Source: Parvularculaceae bacterium (GTDB lineage Bacteria; Pseudomonadota; Alphaproteobacteria; Caulobacterales; Parvularculaceae). Taken from it: DNA of 51,032 nucleotides. The stretch lies in assembly GCA_021776435.1 (NCBI GenBank), contig JAJFFW010000084.1, positions 1 to 51,032 on the forward strand, given 5' to 3'. Positions 31,760 to 41,323 of the stretch are shown here, one piece after another. The notes under the pieces were generated by a model. That model made no database searches, was not told where the DNA came from, and worked only from the letters and a program-made list of their open reading frames with translations. The translations under genes were made by a program, and so were the position numbers. The first letter of the stretch is position 1; every line of letters starts with the position of its first letter.

Positions 31760-33073
31760 ATGCGGATCACGAAGGCATCGATCAATCTGGTTATTGCGTT
31801 AAGCGCTATTTTCGCGCCCTCCGCGTCGGCTGAATCCTTGAAGGACGCTTTGGCCGTCGCCTATCGGACCAATCCGACAATCCAGGCCGAGCGAGCGCAA
31901 TTGCGAGCGATCCGTGAAGGCCGGGCCCAAGCATGGGCTGGCGCACTGCCTCAGATCTCCGCCCAGAGCACCTATGATAAGCTCGAGACAACACAGACTT
32001 CTGCGACCTCGTCGATATTCGACGAGTCGACCAAGCTGGACCAGATTACCGGCGGTGTCACAGCTGAACAGCCGATCTTCACCGGCTTACGGAATTTTAA
32101 TGCGATCAAACAGGCCGGGGCGCGCATCCGCGCCGGCGGCGCTCAACTCGCGGCCGTCGAACAACAGGTTATGCGCGATGCGGCGATATCATATTTTGAT
32201 GTTGTTCGCGATATGGCTGTGTACGGACTGAATAAAAACAATGTCGAAGTGCTGTTAAAGCAGCGGGAACATGCGGAATTGCGTTTTGAAGTGGGTGAGG
32301 TGACCCGCACCGATGTTGCTCAGGCTGAGGCGCGTCTGTCTGGCGCACGCTCGCAGCTGACATCAGCACAAGCCCAGCTGGCGGTCAGTCGCGCCAATTA
32401 CGCTGCTTTGATTGGCTCAATGCCCGCCACCCTGGAGCCTTCACCGCCATTGCCGGACTTACCTGAAGCACTCGAAGATGCACAATCGCTCGCGCGTTTC
32501 TATGCGCCAGCTATTATCGCTGCTCGAGAGACAGAACAGGCATCGGATCGTCAGATCAAAATTGCCAAAGGCGCTCTGTTGCCATCAGTCTCCCTGACGG
32601 GTTCGTATCAATACGCAGAAGAACCCAACACTTTCATTACTAGCGTCGAAAATTACACCTACGGTGCGCGCGCATCTGTCCCGATCTTTCTTGGAGGATT
32701 GAATTATTCCCGTATCCGGGAAGCGAAAGCGCTTAATGACAGTGATCGTAAACGTATCGAGGAAGCTGAACGGCAGACAACCGCGAGCGTCACTGGAGCC
32801 TGGTCGCAATTGATTGCCGCACGGGCGACAATCGAATCTGCGCGAGTGCAGGTCGAGGCTAACATTTTGGCTCTCGAGGGCGTTAGAAGGGAAGCTCTGG
32901 TCGGTTCCCGCACGACCCTTGATATTCTCGACGCCGAACAGGAATTTCTCAATGCCAAGGTGGCGCTGGCGACGGCGGAACGTGATGAACAATCCGCTGC
33001 GTATGGGCTTCTTGCTACCATGGGCGTTTTGACGCCTGAAGCCGTCGGGATCAGCGATGTCGTCGGGGATTAA
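31760..33073 (+). CDS. tolC: TolC-family outer-membrane channel (type I secretion/efflux)
   Basis: A 437-residue outer-membrane channel with a signal peptide (MRITKASINLVIALSAIFAPSA, cleaved near SAE). Two OEP domains are visible: LKDALAVAYRTNPTIQAERAQLRA, GGVTAEQPIFTGL, RTDVAQAEARLSGARSQL, ASVPIFLGGLNYSR and SRTTLDILDAEQEFLNAKVAL. It resembles the RsaF-like TolC of Caulobacter, encoded in the same pcm-tolC-popZ-valS order. It would serve type I exporters or RND pumps. An AT-rich spacer of 122 bases precedes it. Confidence 0.93.
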   Translation: MRITKASINLVIALSAIFAPSASAESLKDALAVAYRTNPTIQAERAQLRAIREGRAQAWAGALPQISAQSTYDKLETTQTSATSSIFDESTKLDQITGGVTAEQPIFTGLRNFNAIKQAGARIRAGGAQLAAVEQQVMRDAAISYFDVVRDMAVYGLNKNNVEVLLKQREHAELRFEVGEVTRTDVAQAEARLSGARSQLTSAQAQLAVSRANYAALIGSMPATLEPSPPLPDLPEALEDAQSLARFYAPAIIAARETEQASDRQIKIAKGALLPSVSLTGSYQYAEEPNTFITSVENYTYGARASVPIFLGGLNYSRIREAKALNDSDRKRIEEAERQTTASVTGAWSQLIAARATIESARVQVEANILALEGVRREALVGSRTTLDILDAEQEFLNAKVALATAERDEQSAAYGLLATMGVLTPEAVGISDVVGD

Positions 33074-33118
33074 CCGAATGAAGAATAGGACGGGGCTTCA
33101 TAGAGCTTGTTTCCGCCG

Positions 33119-33133
33119 TTAACGCCCTCTTAA
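33119..33133 (+). promoter_or_regulatory. CtrA-type binding site upstream of popZ
   Basis: TTAA (33119-33122), 7 bases, TTAA (33130-33133) is the CtrA half-site pair, 106 bases upstream of popZ. CtrA controls cell-cycle genes in Caulobacterales and relatives. No other strong motif is seen in the tolC-popZ gap (33074-33238). Confidence 0.5.
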
Positions 33134-33238
33134 GGCTTAAACCATCATAGGCTTGATCAATTCCGCGAAACGGCTGAAAAGAATTTAAAGCGCTGTCGCG
33201 CATACCACACATAACAAGCCCCTGAAGGGCACAGGTTC

Positions 33239-33805
33239 ATGGAAAACACACAACCCGAACCCAGTATGGAAGAAATCCTGGCTTCAATCCGCCGCATCAT
33301 CTCTGAGGATGAAGGGGAGATCGAAGCTGAATCTCAAGCGCCTGTTGCGTCCCAGCCCCCCCCATCGCAACCCTCCGAAGAAAAGGTCGAATTTGCCGAA
33401 TCTGAGGCGGTGGATGAAGAGCATTCCATCGAGGATCTTGAGCCCTCTGATACGGGTTTAACCTCGTCGGAAGGTGTTGAGTCTCAAGATAACAGTTCTG
33501 ATGATGTCGCAGAAATGCATCAAGAAATGGAAGATGATGAAATGGTTAATAAAATGACTGCTGCGGTTACAGCCGATGAGAATGAATCACTTCTCGACGA
33601 GATCACTGCGGCTGCGGCTACGCAGGCGTTTGATTCTCTCTCCCAAAACATCCAGGTTTCTAAAGGTGACGGCCGAACGCTAGAGGACATGGTCGCCCAG
33701 TTCTTGCAGCCAATGCTGAAAACATGGCTTGATGACAATCTTCCCGCCATCGTTGAAGACAAGGTTGAAGAAGAAGTCCAGCGTTTGGCGCGTCGGCGTC
33801 GCTAG
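33239..33805 (+). CDS. popZ: PopZ-like polar organizing protein (DUF2497)
   Basis: A 188-residue protein with the three-part PopZ layout. The N-terminal helix (EPSMEEILASIRRIISEDE, residues 8-26) binds client proteins. A long acidic, disordered middle (about 27-130, rich in Glu, Asp and Ser) follows. The C-terminal oligomerisation helices (TLEDMVAQFLQPMLKTWLDD then LPAIVEDKVEEEVQRLARR, about 145-187) complete it. In Caulobacter PopZ forms a polar matrix that anchors ParB-bound origins and cell-cycle kinases. The linker here is shorter in proline than the Caulobacter one. Placement next to valS supports the identification. A terminator follows. Confidence 0.88.
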   Translation: MENTQPEPSMEEILASIRRIISEDEGEIEAESQAPVASQPPPSQPSEEKVEFAESEAVDEEHSIEDLEPSDTGLTSSEGVESQDNSSDDVAEMHQEMEDDEMVNKMTAAVTADENESLLDEITAAAATQAFDSLSQNIQVSKGDGRTLEDMVAQFLQPMLKTWLDDNLPAIVEDKVEEEVQRLARRRR

Positions 33806-33828
33806 CGGGCCTTCCGATATCCGCGAAG

Positions 33829-33853
33829 AGCCGGCCTTCAGGCCGGCTTTTTT
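33829..33853 (+). terminator. Rho-independent terminator after popZ
   Basis: 7-bp stem gccggcc (33830-33836) with ggccggc (33841-33847), loop ttca, then six T. It separates popZ from valS. Confidence 0.9.
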
Positions 33854-33932
33854 GTTGCCATCGGGAAGAGACAGGTTTTGACGGCGAACGCACCCAAGCT
33901 ATAAGGCGCGAAACCAGCCACGTAAGACGATC

Positions 33933-36782
33933 ATGTTAGAGAAAAAATTCGATTTTGCAGCCGCCGAACGGCGCATCTATGAAGCTTGGGAGCAATCGGG
34001 CGCTTTCAAGCCTTCCGACCGGCCTGACGCCGAGCCCTTCACCATCGTGATCCCGCCGCCAAATGTGACGGGAAGCCTGCATATGGGGCATGCGCTCAAC
34101 AACACGCTGCAGGACGTATTGTGCCGGTTTGAGCGGATGCGCGGGCGCTCGGTTCTTTGGCAGCCGGGCTGCGATCACGCCGGCATCGCGACGCAGATGG
34201 TTGTCGAACGGCAATTGGCTGAAAAGCAGGAGCCGTCCCGGCGAGAAATGGGGCGTGAAAAATTCGTTGAACGGGTCTGGCAGTGGAAAGAAGAGTCCGG
34301 CGGCCAGATCATCCATCAACTCAAACGCCTGGGCGCCTCCTGCGACTGGTCGCGCGAGCGCTTCACCATGGATGAAGGGCTTTCGAAAGCCGTGCGCAAA
34401 GTCTTCGTTCAGCTCTATGAGGAAGGCCTCATCTATCGCGACAAGCGGCTGGTCAACTGGGATCCGAAATTCGAAACCGCAATTTCAGACCTTGAAGTTG
34501 AGAATACGGAAGTGGACGGCCATTTCTGGCATTTCAAATATCCGCTTGAAAACGGCGAGACCTATGAATTCCCGGTCGAGCATGACGAAGCGGGCAATCC
34601 CACGAAGTGGGAAACCCGCGATTATATCTCAATCGCGACGACGCGGCCCGAAACCATGCTGGGCGACGGCGCGGTTGCGGTTCACCCGTCGGACAAGCGT
34701 TACGCGCCGATTGTCGGCAAGCGCTGCCTGCTGCCGCTGGCCGACCGCTACATTCCGATCATTACGGACGATTATCCGGACCCGGACTTCGGCTCCGGCG
34801 CGGTGAAGATCACCGGCGCGCATGACTTCAACGACTATCAGGTGGCGATGCGCAACAATATCGAGATGTATGATTTGATGGATTCAAAGGCGCGCCTTGT
34901 CCATGAAGACTACGTCCCCGAGAAATATCGCGGCATGGATCGTTATGAGGCGCGAAAAGCCATCGTTGCGGACATCGATGCGCGCGGGCTGTTGATCAAG
35001 GTCGAAGACAAGAAGATCGTGCAGCCCTTTGGGGACAGGTCCGGGGTCGTCATCGAACCGATCCGCACCGACCAGTGGTATGTGGATGCCGCTGAACTCG
35101 CAAAGCCCGCCATTGAAGCAGTGGAGAACGGCGACACAAGGTTTGTCCCAAAGAACTGGGAGAAAACCTATTTCCAGTGGATGCGGAACATTGAGCCATG
35201 GTGCATCTCGCGCCAGCTCTGGTGGGGGCACCGCATCCCGGCGTGGTATGGGCCACCAATCGATGAAAATGGGAACCTTATACCTGGCCCAAGGTGGCTG
35301 TTTGTAGCTGAGAGCGCCGACGCTGCCTTGGAAAAAGCACGCTCATCCTACCCGCAAAACATCCGTGTAAAAATTGCAGAGTCGAATGAACTCGGCGGAG
35401 GAGCTGCTTGGGAAGACAAAATTTCTAGCGTTACACTTCAGCGCGACTCTGACGTTCTCGACACATGGTTCTCTTCGGCGTTGTGGCCGTTCTCGACGCT
35501 CGGCTGGCCGGAGGGAGACGCCGTGCGGCAGGATTATTCGATCCTTGCGCGCCACTACCCCACCTCCGTTCTCGTCACCGCCCATGACATCATTTTCTTC
35601 TGGGTCGCCCGGATGATGATGATGGGCCTTCATTTCATGAAGGATGAGAGCGGCGTTCCTGAAGTGCCGTTCAAAGATGTCTATATCCACGCACTGGTCC
35701 TCGACGAAAACGGCCAGAAAATGTCGAAGTCGAAGGGGAACGTGATCGATCCGCTGCTGCTGATCGACAAATACGGCGCCGATGCATTGCGTTTCACCCT
35801 TGTCGCCCAGGCCGCACAGGGCCGTAATATCCGCCTCTCCGAACAACGCGTTGAAGGGTATCGAAACTTTTGCACCAAGCTTTGGAATGCAGCGCGGTTT
35901 TGCGAGATGAACGGTTGCGTTCGCGACAATGTATTTGATCCGTCTACGGTGGAAGTTACGCTCAACAAATGGATTGTGCACGAGGCTGCAGCCTGCGCCA
36001 AGACTGTTACACGAGAGTTGGAAGCCTATCGTTTCAACGAGGCGGCGGGGGCGATTTATCGTTTTACCTGGAATGTGTTTTGCGACTGGTCGCTTGAGCT
36101 GGTTAAGCCCACATTTATGGGCGAAGAGGGCGCGCAAAAGCACGAGACTCAACAAACTTTGGCCTGGGCGCTCGACCGCATCCTGGTTTTGCTCCACCCC
36201 TTCATGCCCTTCATTACCGAAGAACTTTGGGGTGATCTTGCGAAACGCAAATCCGGACTTATTCAGAATGCCTGGCCTGACGCGGATGAGGCCCTTGATA
36301 ACCTTGAAGCAGCTAGTGAAATGGACTGGGTCGTTCGGTTGATCACTTCGATCCGATCCTTGCGGGCGGAAATGAATGTGCCGGCTGGCGCGAAAATCCC
36401 GATGGTGCTTGTCGGCGCCAATGACGTTTCAAGCGCCCGCCTATCAGCGCACAAAGTGGTGATCGCGCGCCTCGCACGCCTGACGGACGTTACGACCGAT
36501 CGCGACTCACCGAAGGGGGCTGTGCAAACCGTTCACGATGAAGCAACCGTCGCGCTCCCCATCGCTGACGTCATTGACGTTGGTGAAGAGCAGGCGCGAC
36601 TTGAGAAAGAGATCGCCAAGGTCGTAGGTGAAATTACCGGCATCGACAAAAAACTGGCCAATAAGAAATTTGTTGAACGCGCCCCAGCCAGTGTTGTTGA
36701 AGAACAAAAAACAAGACGCGTCGATTTTGAAGAGCAGTGTGAAAAATTTGAAAAGGCGCTACAGCGATTAAAAGAATTATAG
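33933..36782 (+). CDS. valS: Valyl-tRNA synthetase
   Basis: Charges tRNA-Val; class I synthetase of 949 residues. The HIGH motif is HMGH at residues 50-53 and the KMSKS loop is KMSKS at 596-600. The editing CP1 domain is present (ATTRPETMLGDGAVAVHPSD, GSGAVKITGAHDFNDY). The C-terminal anticodon domain and the coiled-coil ValRS tail (about 885-949, EEQARLEKEIAKVVGEI) are complete. A small extra loop around residues 450-490 (WLFVAESADAALEKARSSY) is a variant also known in some bacterial enzymes. Confidence 0.97.
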   Translation: MLEKKFDFAAAERRIYEAWEQSGAFKPSDRPDAEPFTIVIPPPNVTGSLHMGHALNNTLQDVLCRFERMRGRSVLWQPGCDHAGIATQMVVERQLAEKQEPSRREMGREKFVERVWQWKEESGGQIIHQLKRLGASCDWSRERFTMDEGLSKAVRKVFVQLYEEGLIYRDKRLVNWDPKFETAISDLEVENTEVDGHFWHFKYPLENGETYEFPVEHDEAGNPTKWETRDYISIATTRPETMLGDGAVAVHPSDKRYAPIVGKRCLLPLADRYIPIITDDYPDPDFGSGAVKITGAHDFNDYQVAMRNNIEMYDLMDSKARLVHEDYVPEKYRGMDRYEARKAIVADIDARGLLIKVEDKKIVQPFGDRSGVVIEPIRTDQWYVDAAELAKPAIEAVENGDTRFVPKNWEKTYFQWMRNIEPWCISRQLWWGHRIPAWYGPPIDENGNLIPGPRWLFVAESADAALEKARSSYPQNIRVKIAESNELGGGAAWEDKISSVTLQRDSDVLDTWFSSALWPFSTLGWPEGDAVRQDYSILARHYPTSVLVTAHDIIFFWVARMMMMGLHFMKDESGVPEVPFKDVYIHALVLDENGQKMSKSKGNVIDPLLLIDKYGADALRFTLVAQAAQGRNIRLSEQRVEGYRNFCTKLWNAARFCEMNGCVRDNVFDPSTVEVTLNKWIVHEAAACAKTVTRELEAYRFNEAAGAIYRFTWNVFCDWSLELVKPTFMGEEGAQKHETQQTLAWALDRILVLLHPFMPFITEELWGDLAKRKSGLIQNAWPDADEALDNLEAASEMDWVVRLITSIRSLRAEMNVPAGAKIPMVLVGANDVSSARLSAHKVVIARLARLTDVTTDRDSPKGAVQTVHDEATVALPIADVIDVGEEQARLEKEIAKVVGEITGIDKKLANKKFVERAPASVVEEQKTRRVDFEEQCEKFEKALQRLKEL

Positions 36783-36815
36783 TCGGAGTGGAATATAGTC
36801 CGACTACGGATAAAA

Positions 36816-36847
36816 CCGTCCCGAAAAATATCGGGACGGGTTTTTTT
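36816..36847 (+). terminator. Rho-independent terminator after valS
   Basis: 9-bp stem ccgtcccga (36816-36824) with tcgggacgg (36831-36839), 6-base loop, then a G and seven T. Flanking A and T runs make it weakly bidirectional. Confidence 0.9.
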
Positions 36848-36930
36848 ATTTTTAATTTAATGCTCAAGTACCTGTGAAGGCGCTGCGCGAAAAATGTTCA
36901 ACTGTTGGCGCGTTGAGTGGAGAGATTGTT

Positions 36931-37446
36931 CTAGTTGCGTGACGGATAAATTCCATACAAGCAAATAATGAAATTCATCCCCAGAGATGGTTGCATATTG
37001 TTGATCGGTTGATTGTTGTTCGCGGTGACGGCGGCCTCTGAAGTTTCATCCGACGGGACTTTCGCCGTATGAATATGATTGACCTTTTGCTCAACTGTCT
37101 GGGCGTTAGTCTCCGATCCGAATTTGGAGCCAAGCCTACGATCGGTTAACCCCGGGCCATACCCAACGCCAACAGGCGTCCGCCCGCGCAGATCAGGCAA
37201 GCCGAATGTTGTTCGGCCATCGCCGCCATAGGTGGTTCCGAGAATAGAAAAAAGTGCCGTATTTTGGGAAATTGGCAAGAGTTGTCCATCTGCAAGCGCC
37301 CAGGATCTCGGCGCAAAATTACCCGCAAACATTTTCACTTCACCAATCATGCATTCTTGCGCTGCCGCCGAACTTATCATGCCGAACATGGTGAAAGCCG
37401 TAACGGCGGCGAAGGTCGCAGTGATATTACGCTTAAAGTTCAACAT
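36931..37446 (-). CDS. Exported tail-collar domain (microcystin-dependent protein-like)
   Basis: A 171-residue protein. I use the ATG at 37446 (RBS AAGGGGAC), giving a signal peptide that ends after SSAAAQ near residue 30; a longer in-frame reading has no RBS. The mature part is the phage tail-collar fold: GEVKMFAGNFAPRSWALADGQLLPISQNTALFSILGTTYGG, DGRTTFGLPDLRGRTPVG (catalogue blocks) and the terminal GMNFIICLYGIYPSRN. Such proteins occur as chromosomal solo genes with unknown envelope or surface roles. The Sec signal makes phage-tail assembly here unlikely. Convergent with valS. Confidence 0.9.
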   Translation of the reverse strand: MLNFKRNITATFAAVTAFTMFGMISSAAAQECMIGEVKMFAGNFAPRSWALADGQLLPISQNTALFSILGTTYGGDGRTTFGLPDLRGRTPVGVGYGPGLTDRRLGSKFGSETNAQTVEQKVNHIHTAKVPSDETSEAAVTANNNQPINNMQPSLGMNFIICLYGIYPSRN

Positions 37447-37831
37447 TAAATGTCCCCTTGAGTTGGTGGCTATCTGTACGCGATAAAAAACAAGACAGTT
37501 CGTCTGTAGCGAGATAGTCAATAAACGCATTGCACGGCGGTGACTATTAATCCCCAAGCACCACACAAAGCGCAGCAGATCGGCCATTCATTCGTTTGAA
37601 GATCATGACCGCTCTTCGGATCGCGCTTCGCCCGAAACGAAATCCAAATCAAAAAATAAGCCATTATGGTCCGTTGTGCAACTTTAAAGGTTGGATAACC
37701 TTAGGCATGGAATGACCATGATCCAGTTTTAAAACGGGTTTTTCTCAGTTTTCATAATTTTGATTTTTCAATAAAAAAGCCCCGGCTCACGCCGGGGCTA
37801 TTCTTGTTGTTTTATGCGTACTCGGTATTAA
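37447..37831. other. Spacer between the M13 peptidase and the collar protein
   Basis: No gene in 385 bases. It holds the collar-gene RBS at the left, presumably its promoter, and the terminator of the M13 peptidase at 37773-37799. The remainder is AT-rich with nothing I can name. Confidence 0.4.
37773..37799 (-). terminator. Rho-independent terminator after the M13 peptidase
   Basis: 9-bp stem agccccggc (37778-37786) with gccggggct (37791-37799), loop tcac. Read on the minus strand it is followed by a T run (complement of 37773-37778). Confidence 0.9.
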
Positions 37832-39904
37832 CTACCAGATATGAACGCGCTCTTCAGGAGGCAGATAAAGTGCGTCCCCTTCGGAGATATCAAATGCCTC
37901 ATACCAGATATCCATATTGCGCACGACACCGTTCACCCGATAGCGGGCGGGTGAGTGCGGGTCGGTCGCGACCTGGTTTTTAAGGGCTTCTTCGCGCGTA
38001 ACGCGTTTCCAGACCTGCGCCCAGGCCATGAAAAAGCGCTGATCCCCTGTAAAGCCGTCGATGACCGGCGCCTCTTCACCGTTCAACGATATCTTGTAAG
38101 CGTGATAGGCCATTGCGAGCCCGCCAATATCGCCAATATTTTCGCCCATCGTCAGCAGGGGATTAACCGGGAATCCCTCAACTGGCTCATAGGTGGCGTA
38201 TTGAGCGCCAAGTCTGTCGGTGAGAACTTGGAATTTCTCGGTGTCTTCTTCCGTCCACCAATCTCTGAGTGCGCCGTCGCCATCGGACTTTCGTCCTTGA
38301 TCATCGAAACCGTGACCAATTTCGTGACCAATCACCGCGCCGATACCGCCATAGTTGACAGCCGCATCAGCACCCGGATCAAAAAATGGAGCCTGAAGAA
38401 TAGCTGCCGGGAATACGATTTCGTTACGGGTCGGGTTGTAATAAGCGTTCACCGTTTGCGGCGTCATACCCCATTCGGTCTTGTCGATTGGCCCGCCGAG
38501 TTTCGATATATTATCGTTCCACTGCCAGACATTTGAACGTTTGGCGTTGCCAAACGCATCGCCTTTTACGGCTTCGAGAGCGGAATAATCGGTCCACTTT
38601 TCGGGATAGCCGATCTTTGGCGTGAATTTATCAAGCTTTGCGTGCGCCTGAATTTTGGTCTCTTCTCCCATCCAGGACAAGTTGCTCAGACGTTCATCAA
38701 GCGCTGACCGCAGATTGGCGACGAGTGCGTCCATCTGAACTTTCGAGTCGGACGGGAAATGACGCTCTACATAAACTTGGCCAACAGCCTCGCCGAGGGC
38801 GCCGTTCACGGCTGCGACGCCACGCTTCCAGCGTTCGCGCTGCTTAGGCGTACCGCGCATTTCGGTGCCGAAAAATGCAAAATTGGCGTCGTCTAATTCC
38901 GTCGGCAACACACCCGAATTGGAGCGCAGGAGATGGAATTGCAAATAGTCGCGCCAGACTTCGACCGGCGTATCAGCAAAGATTTTTGTGAGGTTTTGTA
39001 TTGCATCGTCCTCGCGCAATACAAACTCCGTCTGGCCCGTAAGCCCGCTCTCTTCGAGAATTGCATCCCAGGGGGCTTCAGGCGCGAAGGCTTTTAGCTC
39101 ATCCAGGCTTTTGAGATTATAGGTGAGGTCGCGATTTCGCCTCTTGGCGGGCTCCCAATGGACCTCGGCCATCTTGTGTTCGAGATCGTAGATCGCCTGC
39201 GCCTTCTCGGCTGCGCCTTCAATTCCGCCGAGCGTCAGCATCTGCCTGATAAATTCCTGATATTTGACGCGCTTGTCGGCGAATTTCTCTTCGAGATAAT
39301 AATCACGGTTCGGCATGCCAAGACCCGACTGGCCCATATAGGTGATGTAGCGATCGGGTTGTTTGGAATCGATGTTGACGAATGCGCCGAAGAAGGAGTT
39401 CGCGCCGAGTGCCGGATTGGACATGGCGCGCGCCACGTCCTCATGGCTCTCAAGCCCGGAAACATAGGCAAGATCTCCCGCTATAGGCTCAAGACCTTTG
39501 GCGTTGATTGCATCGACGTCCGTATAACTTGAGAAGAAGTCGCCGATCTTTTGCTCGATGGATCCATCCGCTGCTTCACCTTCGGCGGCGTCTTCAATAA
39601 TTTTGCGCACGCGATCTTCAGAACGTTCGAAGAGTACTGTGAACGAGCCGTAGCTTGAAAACTCGTCAGGAATTTCGAACGTATCCAGCCATTTACCACC
39701 AACATGCTGGTAGAAATCATCGCCTGGCTTGACGGTTTCGTCGATATATTCGGTTGATACCCCCCATGCGCCCAGTTCAGCCTTGGCGGTTTCGACTGTC
39801 ATGACTTCGGTTCCGTCATGGTCAGCTTTGTTCGTTTCAGCGTCTTGACCGCCGCATGCAGTAAGCGCAATTGCGGCAACGCCGCCTAGTAACCATCGTT
39901 TCAC
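37832..39904 (-). CDS. M13-family (neprilysin-like) metallopeptidase lipoprotein
   Basis: A zinc endopeptidase of 690 residues. The lipoprotein signal has lipobox LTAC (Cys17), so it is membrane-anchored outside the cytoplasm. GTG start with RBS AAGGAGGATCACA. Zinc site His527-Glu528-x-x-His531 (VIGHEIGHGF), with the third ligand in GENIGDIGGLA. The substrate-binding NAYYNPTRNEIVFPAAILQ block and the terminal YRVNGVVRNMDIWYEAF are M13 hallmarks. It probably degrades oligopeptides in the periplasm or at the surface. Single-gene transcription unit. Confidence 0.95.
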   Translation of the reverse strand: MKRWLLGGVAAIALTACGGQDAETNKADHDGTEVMTVETAKAELGAWGVSTEYIDETVKPGDDFYQHVGGKWLDTFEIPDEFSSYGSFTVLFERSEDRVRKIIEDAAEGEAADGSIEQKIGDFFSSYTDVDAINAKGLEPIAGDLAYVSGLESHEDVARAMSNPALGANSFFGAFVNIDSKQPDRYITYMGQSGLGMPNRDYYLEEKFADKRVKYQEFIRQMLTLGGIEGAAEKAQAIYDLEHKMAEVHWEPAKRRNRDLTYNLKSLDELKAFAPEAPWDAILEESGLTGQTEFVLREDDAIQNLTKIFADTPVEVWRDYLQFHLLRSNSGVLPTELDDANFAFFGTEMRGTPKQRERWKRGVAAVNGALGEAVGQVYVERHFPSDSKVQMDALVANLRSALDERLSNLSWMGEETKIQAHAKLDKFTPKIGYPEKWTDYSALEAVKGDAFGNAKRSNVWQWNDNISKLGGPIDKTEWGMTPQTVNAYYNPTRNEIVFPAAILQAPFFDPGADAAVNYGGIGAVIGHEIGHGFDDQGRKSDGDGALRDWWTEEDTEKFQVLTDRLGAQYATYEPVEGFPVNPLLTMGENIGDIGGLAMAYHAYKISLNGEEAPVIDGFTGDQRFFMAWAQVWKRVTREEALKNQVATDPHSPARYRVNGVVRNMDIWYEAFDISEGDALYLPPEERVHIW

Positions 39905-40225
39905 TGTGATCCTCCTTATTGAGCCCTGATTTTCGGATTTTCTTCAGGAGCCCCCACGTAAACATCCCTATTATGCAGCCAGGCCGCAAGTTGAGCGCGT
40001 TGAGCCGCGCCTATTTAGCGATGAGGTGTTCATTGCAGATATATTCAAAAACGCCATCTATTTCTTATCAAAATCTCGTAACATTGAGCATTGAGGCCGA
40101 AATTTTGCTTCGGACTGAAGGTATTCTCGACTTTTCATTTTTTGAAAGTGAACGTTGAAAGGCTTTGCGGCGATGCAGCATTTCGTTAAGCTCTACTCGA
40201 TTCGCGTAACCGCATCGGGGGCGGC
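39905..40225. other. Divergent spacer between the M13 peptidase and apt
   Basis: 321 bases with no credible gene; AT-rich, with stop-dense frames. It holds the SD of the M13 gene at the left and presumably both promoters. I see no clear operator or hairpin. Confidence 0.4.
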
Positions 40226-40753
40226 ATGGACTTAAAAACTGTCATTCGCACAATTCCTGATTACCCTAACCCAGGGATAATGTTTCGGGATATCACAACG
40301 CTGCTCTCAGATGCGCGCGGCTTTCGTCGCGCCGTCGATGAACTGGTTCAACCGTTAGCGGGCGCCAAAATTGATAAAGTCGCCGGTATTGAGGCGAGGG
40401 GGTTCATCCTTGGCGGCGCCATCGCGCATCAATTGTCTGTGGGCTTTGTGCCTGTCCGCAAGAAGGGAAAACTACCCTTCGAAACAATCCATGAAACCTA
40501 CGAACTCGAATATGGGATCGACCAGGTAGAAATTCATATCGATGCCGTCTCTAAAGGCGAGAGAGTTCTGTTGGTCGATGATCTTATCGCAACTGGCGGG
40601 ACAGCCATGGCAGCCATTCGTTTGTTGGAAAGGCCGGGCGCCGAAGTTGTGTTGTGTTCCTTCATCGTTGATTTGCCGGAATTGGGAGGTTCTGACAAAT
40701 TGCGCGCGATTGGCAAGAAGGTCGTGTCCCTCGTGGAATTCGAAGGGGAGTGA
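40226..40753 (+). CDS. apt: Adenine phosphoribosyltransferase
   Basis: Purine salvage enzyme converting adenine and PRPP to AMP, 175 residues, cytosolic. The N-terminal [26 protein letters not shown] is diagnostic. The adenine loop region has [20 protein letters not shown] and [22 protein letters not shown], and the PRPP motif is [14 protein letters not shown]. Length is standard (170-180). It precedes nnrU by 9 bases, suggesting co-transcription. Confidence 0.97.
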   Translation: MDLKTVIRTIPDYPNPGIMFRDITTLLSDARGFRRAVDELVQPLAGAKIDKVAGIEARGFILGGAIAHQLSVGFVPVRKKGKLPFETIHETYELEYGIDQVEIHIDAVSKGERVLLVDDLIATGGTAMAAIRLLERPGAEVVLCSFIVDLPELGGSDKLRAIGKKVVSLVEFEGE

Positions 40754-40762
40754 GGGCGAGAA

Positions 40763-41323
40763 ATGACATTTTTCATTATTGGGTTGATGGTTTTTTTCGG
40801 CGCACATAGCTTCACTGCATTTTTCCGAAACGCGCGACAAGGAGTAGTAGATAAAATTGGCGCCGGCGGATATCGCGGAGTTTATTCACTATTCGCGTTG
40901 GCCGGCCTCGTTTTTATCATCCTCGGCTGGCCCAATGCTGATACCGCGCCGATTTATATCCCGCCTTACTGGCTCAAACACATCGCTTATGTGCTGATAT
41001 TATTGGCGTTCATTCTGTTGGCGGCAGCCTATGCGCCAAAGGGCAAAATCGCCGCGGCTGCAAGACATCCAATGCTTGCGGGCTTAAAATTATGGGCTTT
41101 GGCGCATTTGCTGGTGAACGGCGAAGTTCGATCGGTCCTGTTGTTCGGGGCGTTCCTTGCTTTCGGTATCGCCGATCGCATTGCGGTGAAGCGGCGCGGT
41201 GCTCCCGTTCCTGCAGTCGGCCCCTGGCGTCATGATGTCATCTCAATCGGAGTGGGGGCAGCAGCCTATGGGGCGATGGCTTTCTATTTGCATCCAATGA
41301 TCACCGGTGTGTCCGTTTTTTAG
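40763..41323 (+). CDS. NnrU-family membrane protein
   Basis: A 186-residue polytopic protein with five or so membrane segments. The NnrU signature is visible: GLMVFFGAHSFTAF near the N-terminus, GGYRGVYSLFALAGLVFIILGW, and AARHPMLAGLKLWALAHLLVNGEV. NnrU is linked to denitrification in Rhodobacter but is widespread as a conserved membrane protein related to the isoprenylcysteine methyltransferase fold. Function here is unknown. The start at 40763 lies in the apt downstream region. Confidence 0.88.
   Translation: MTFFIIGLMVFFGAHSFTAFFRNARQGVVDKIGAGGYRGVYSLFALAGLVFIILGWPNADTAPIYIPPYWLKHIAYVLILLAFILLAAAYAPKGKIAAAARHPMLAGLKLWALAHLLVNGEVRSVLLFGAFLAFGIADRIAVKRRGAPVPAVGPWRHDVISIGVGAAAYGAMAFYLHPMITGVSVF

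Noticed and set aside
39919-40158. 79-codon frame between the M13 peptidase and apt
   Set aside because: It overlaps the promoter region, has no RBS and a composition unlike coding sequence nearby.
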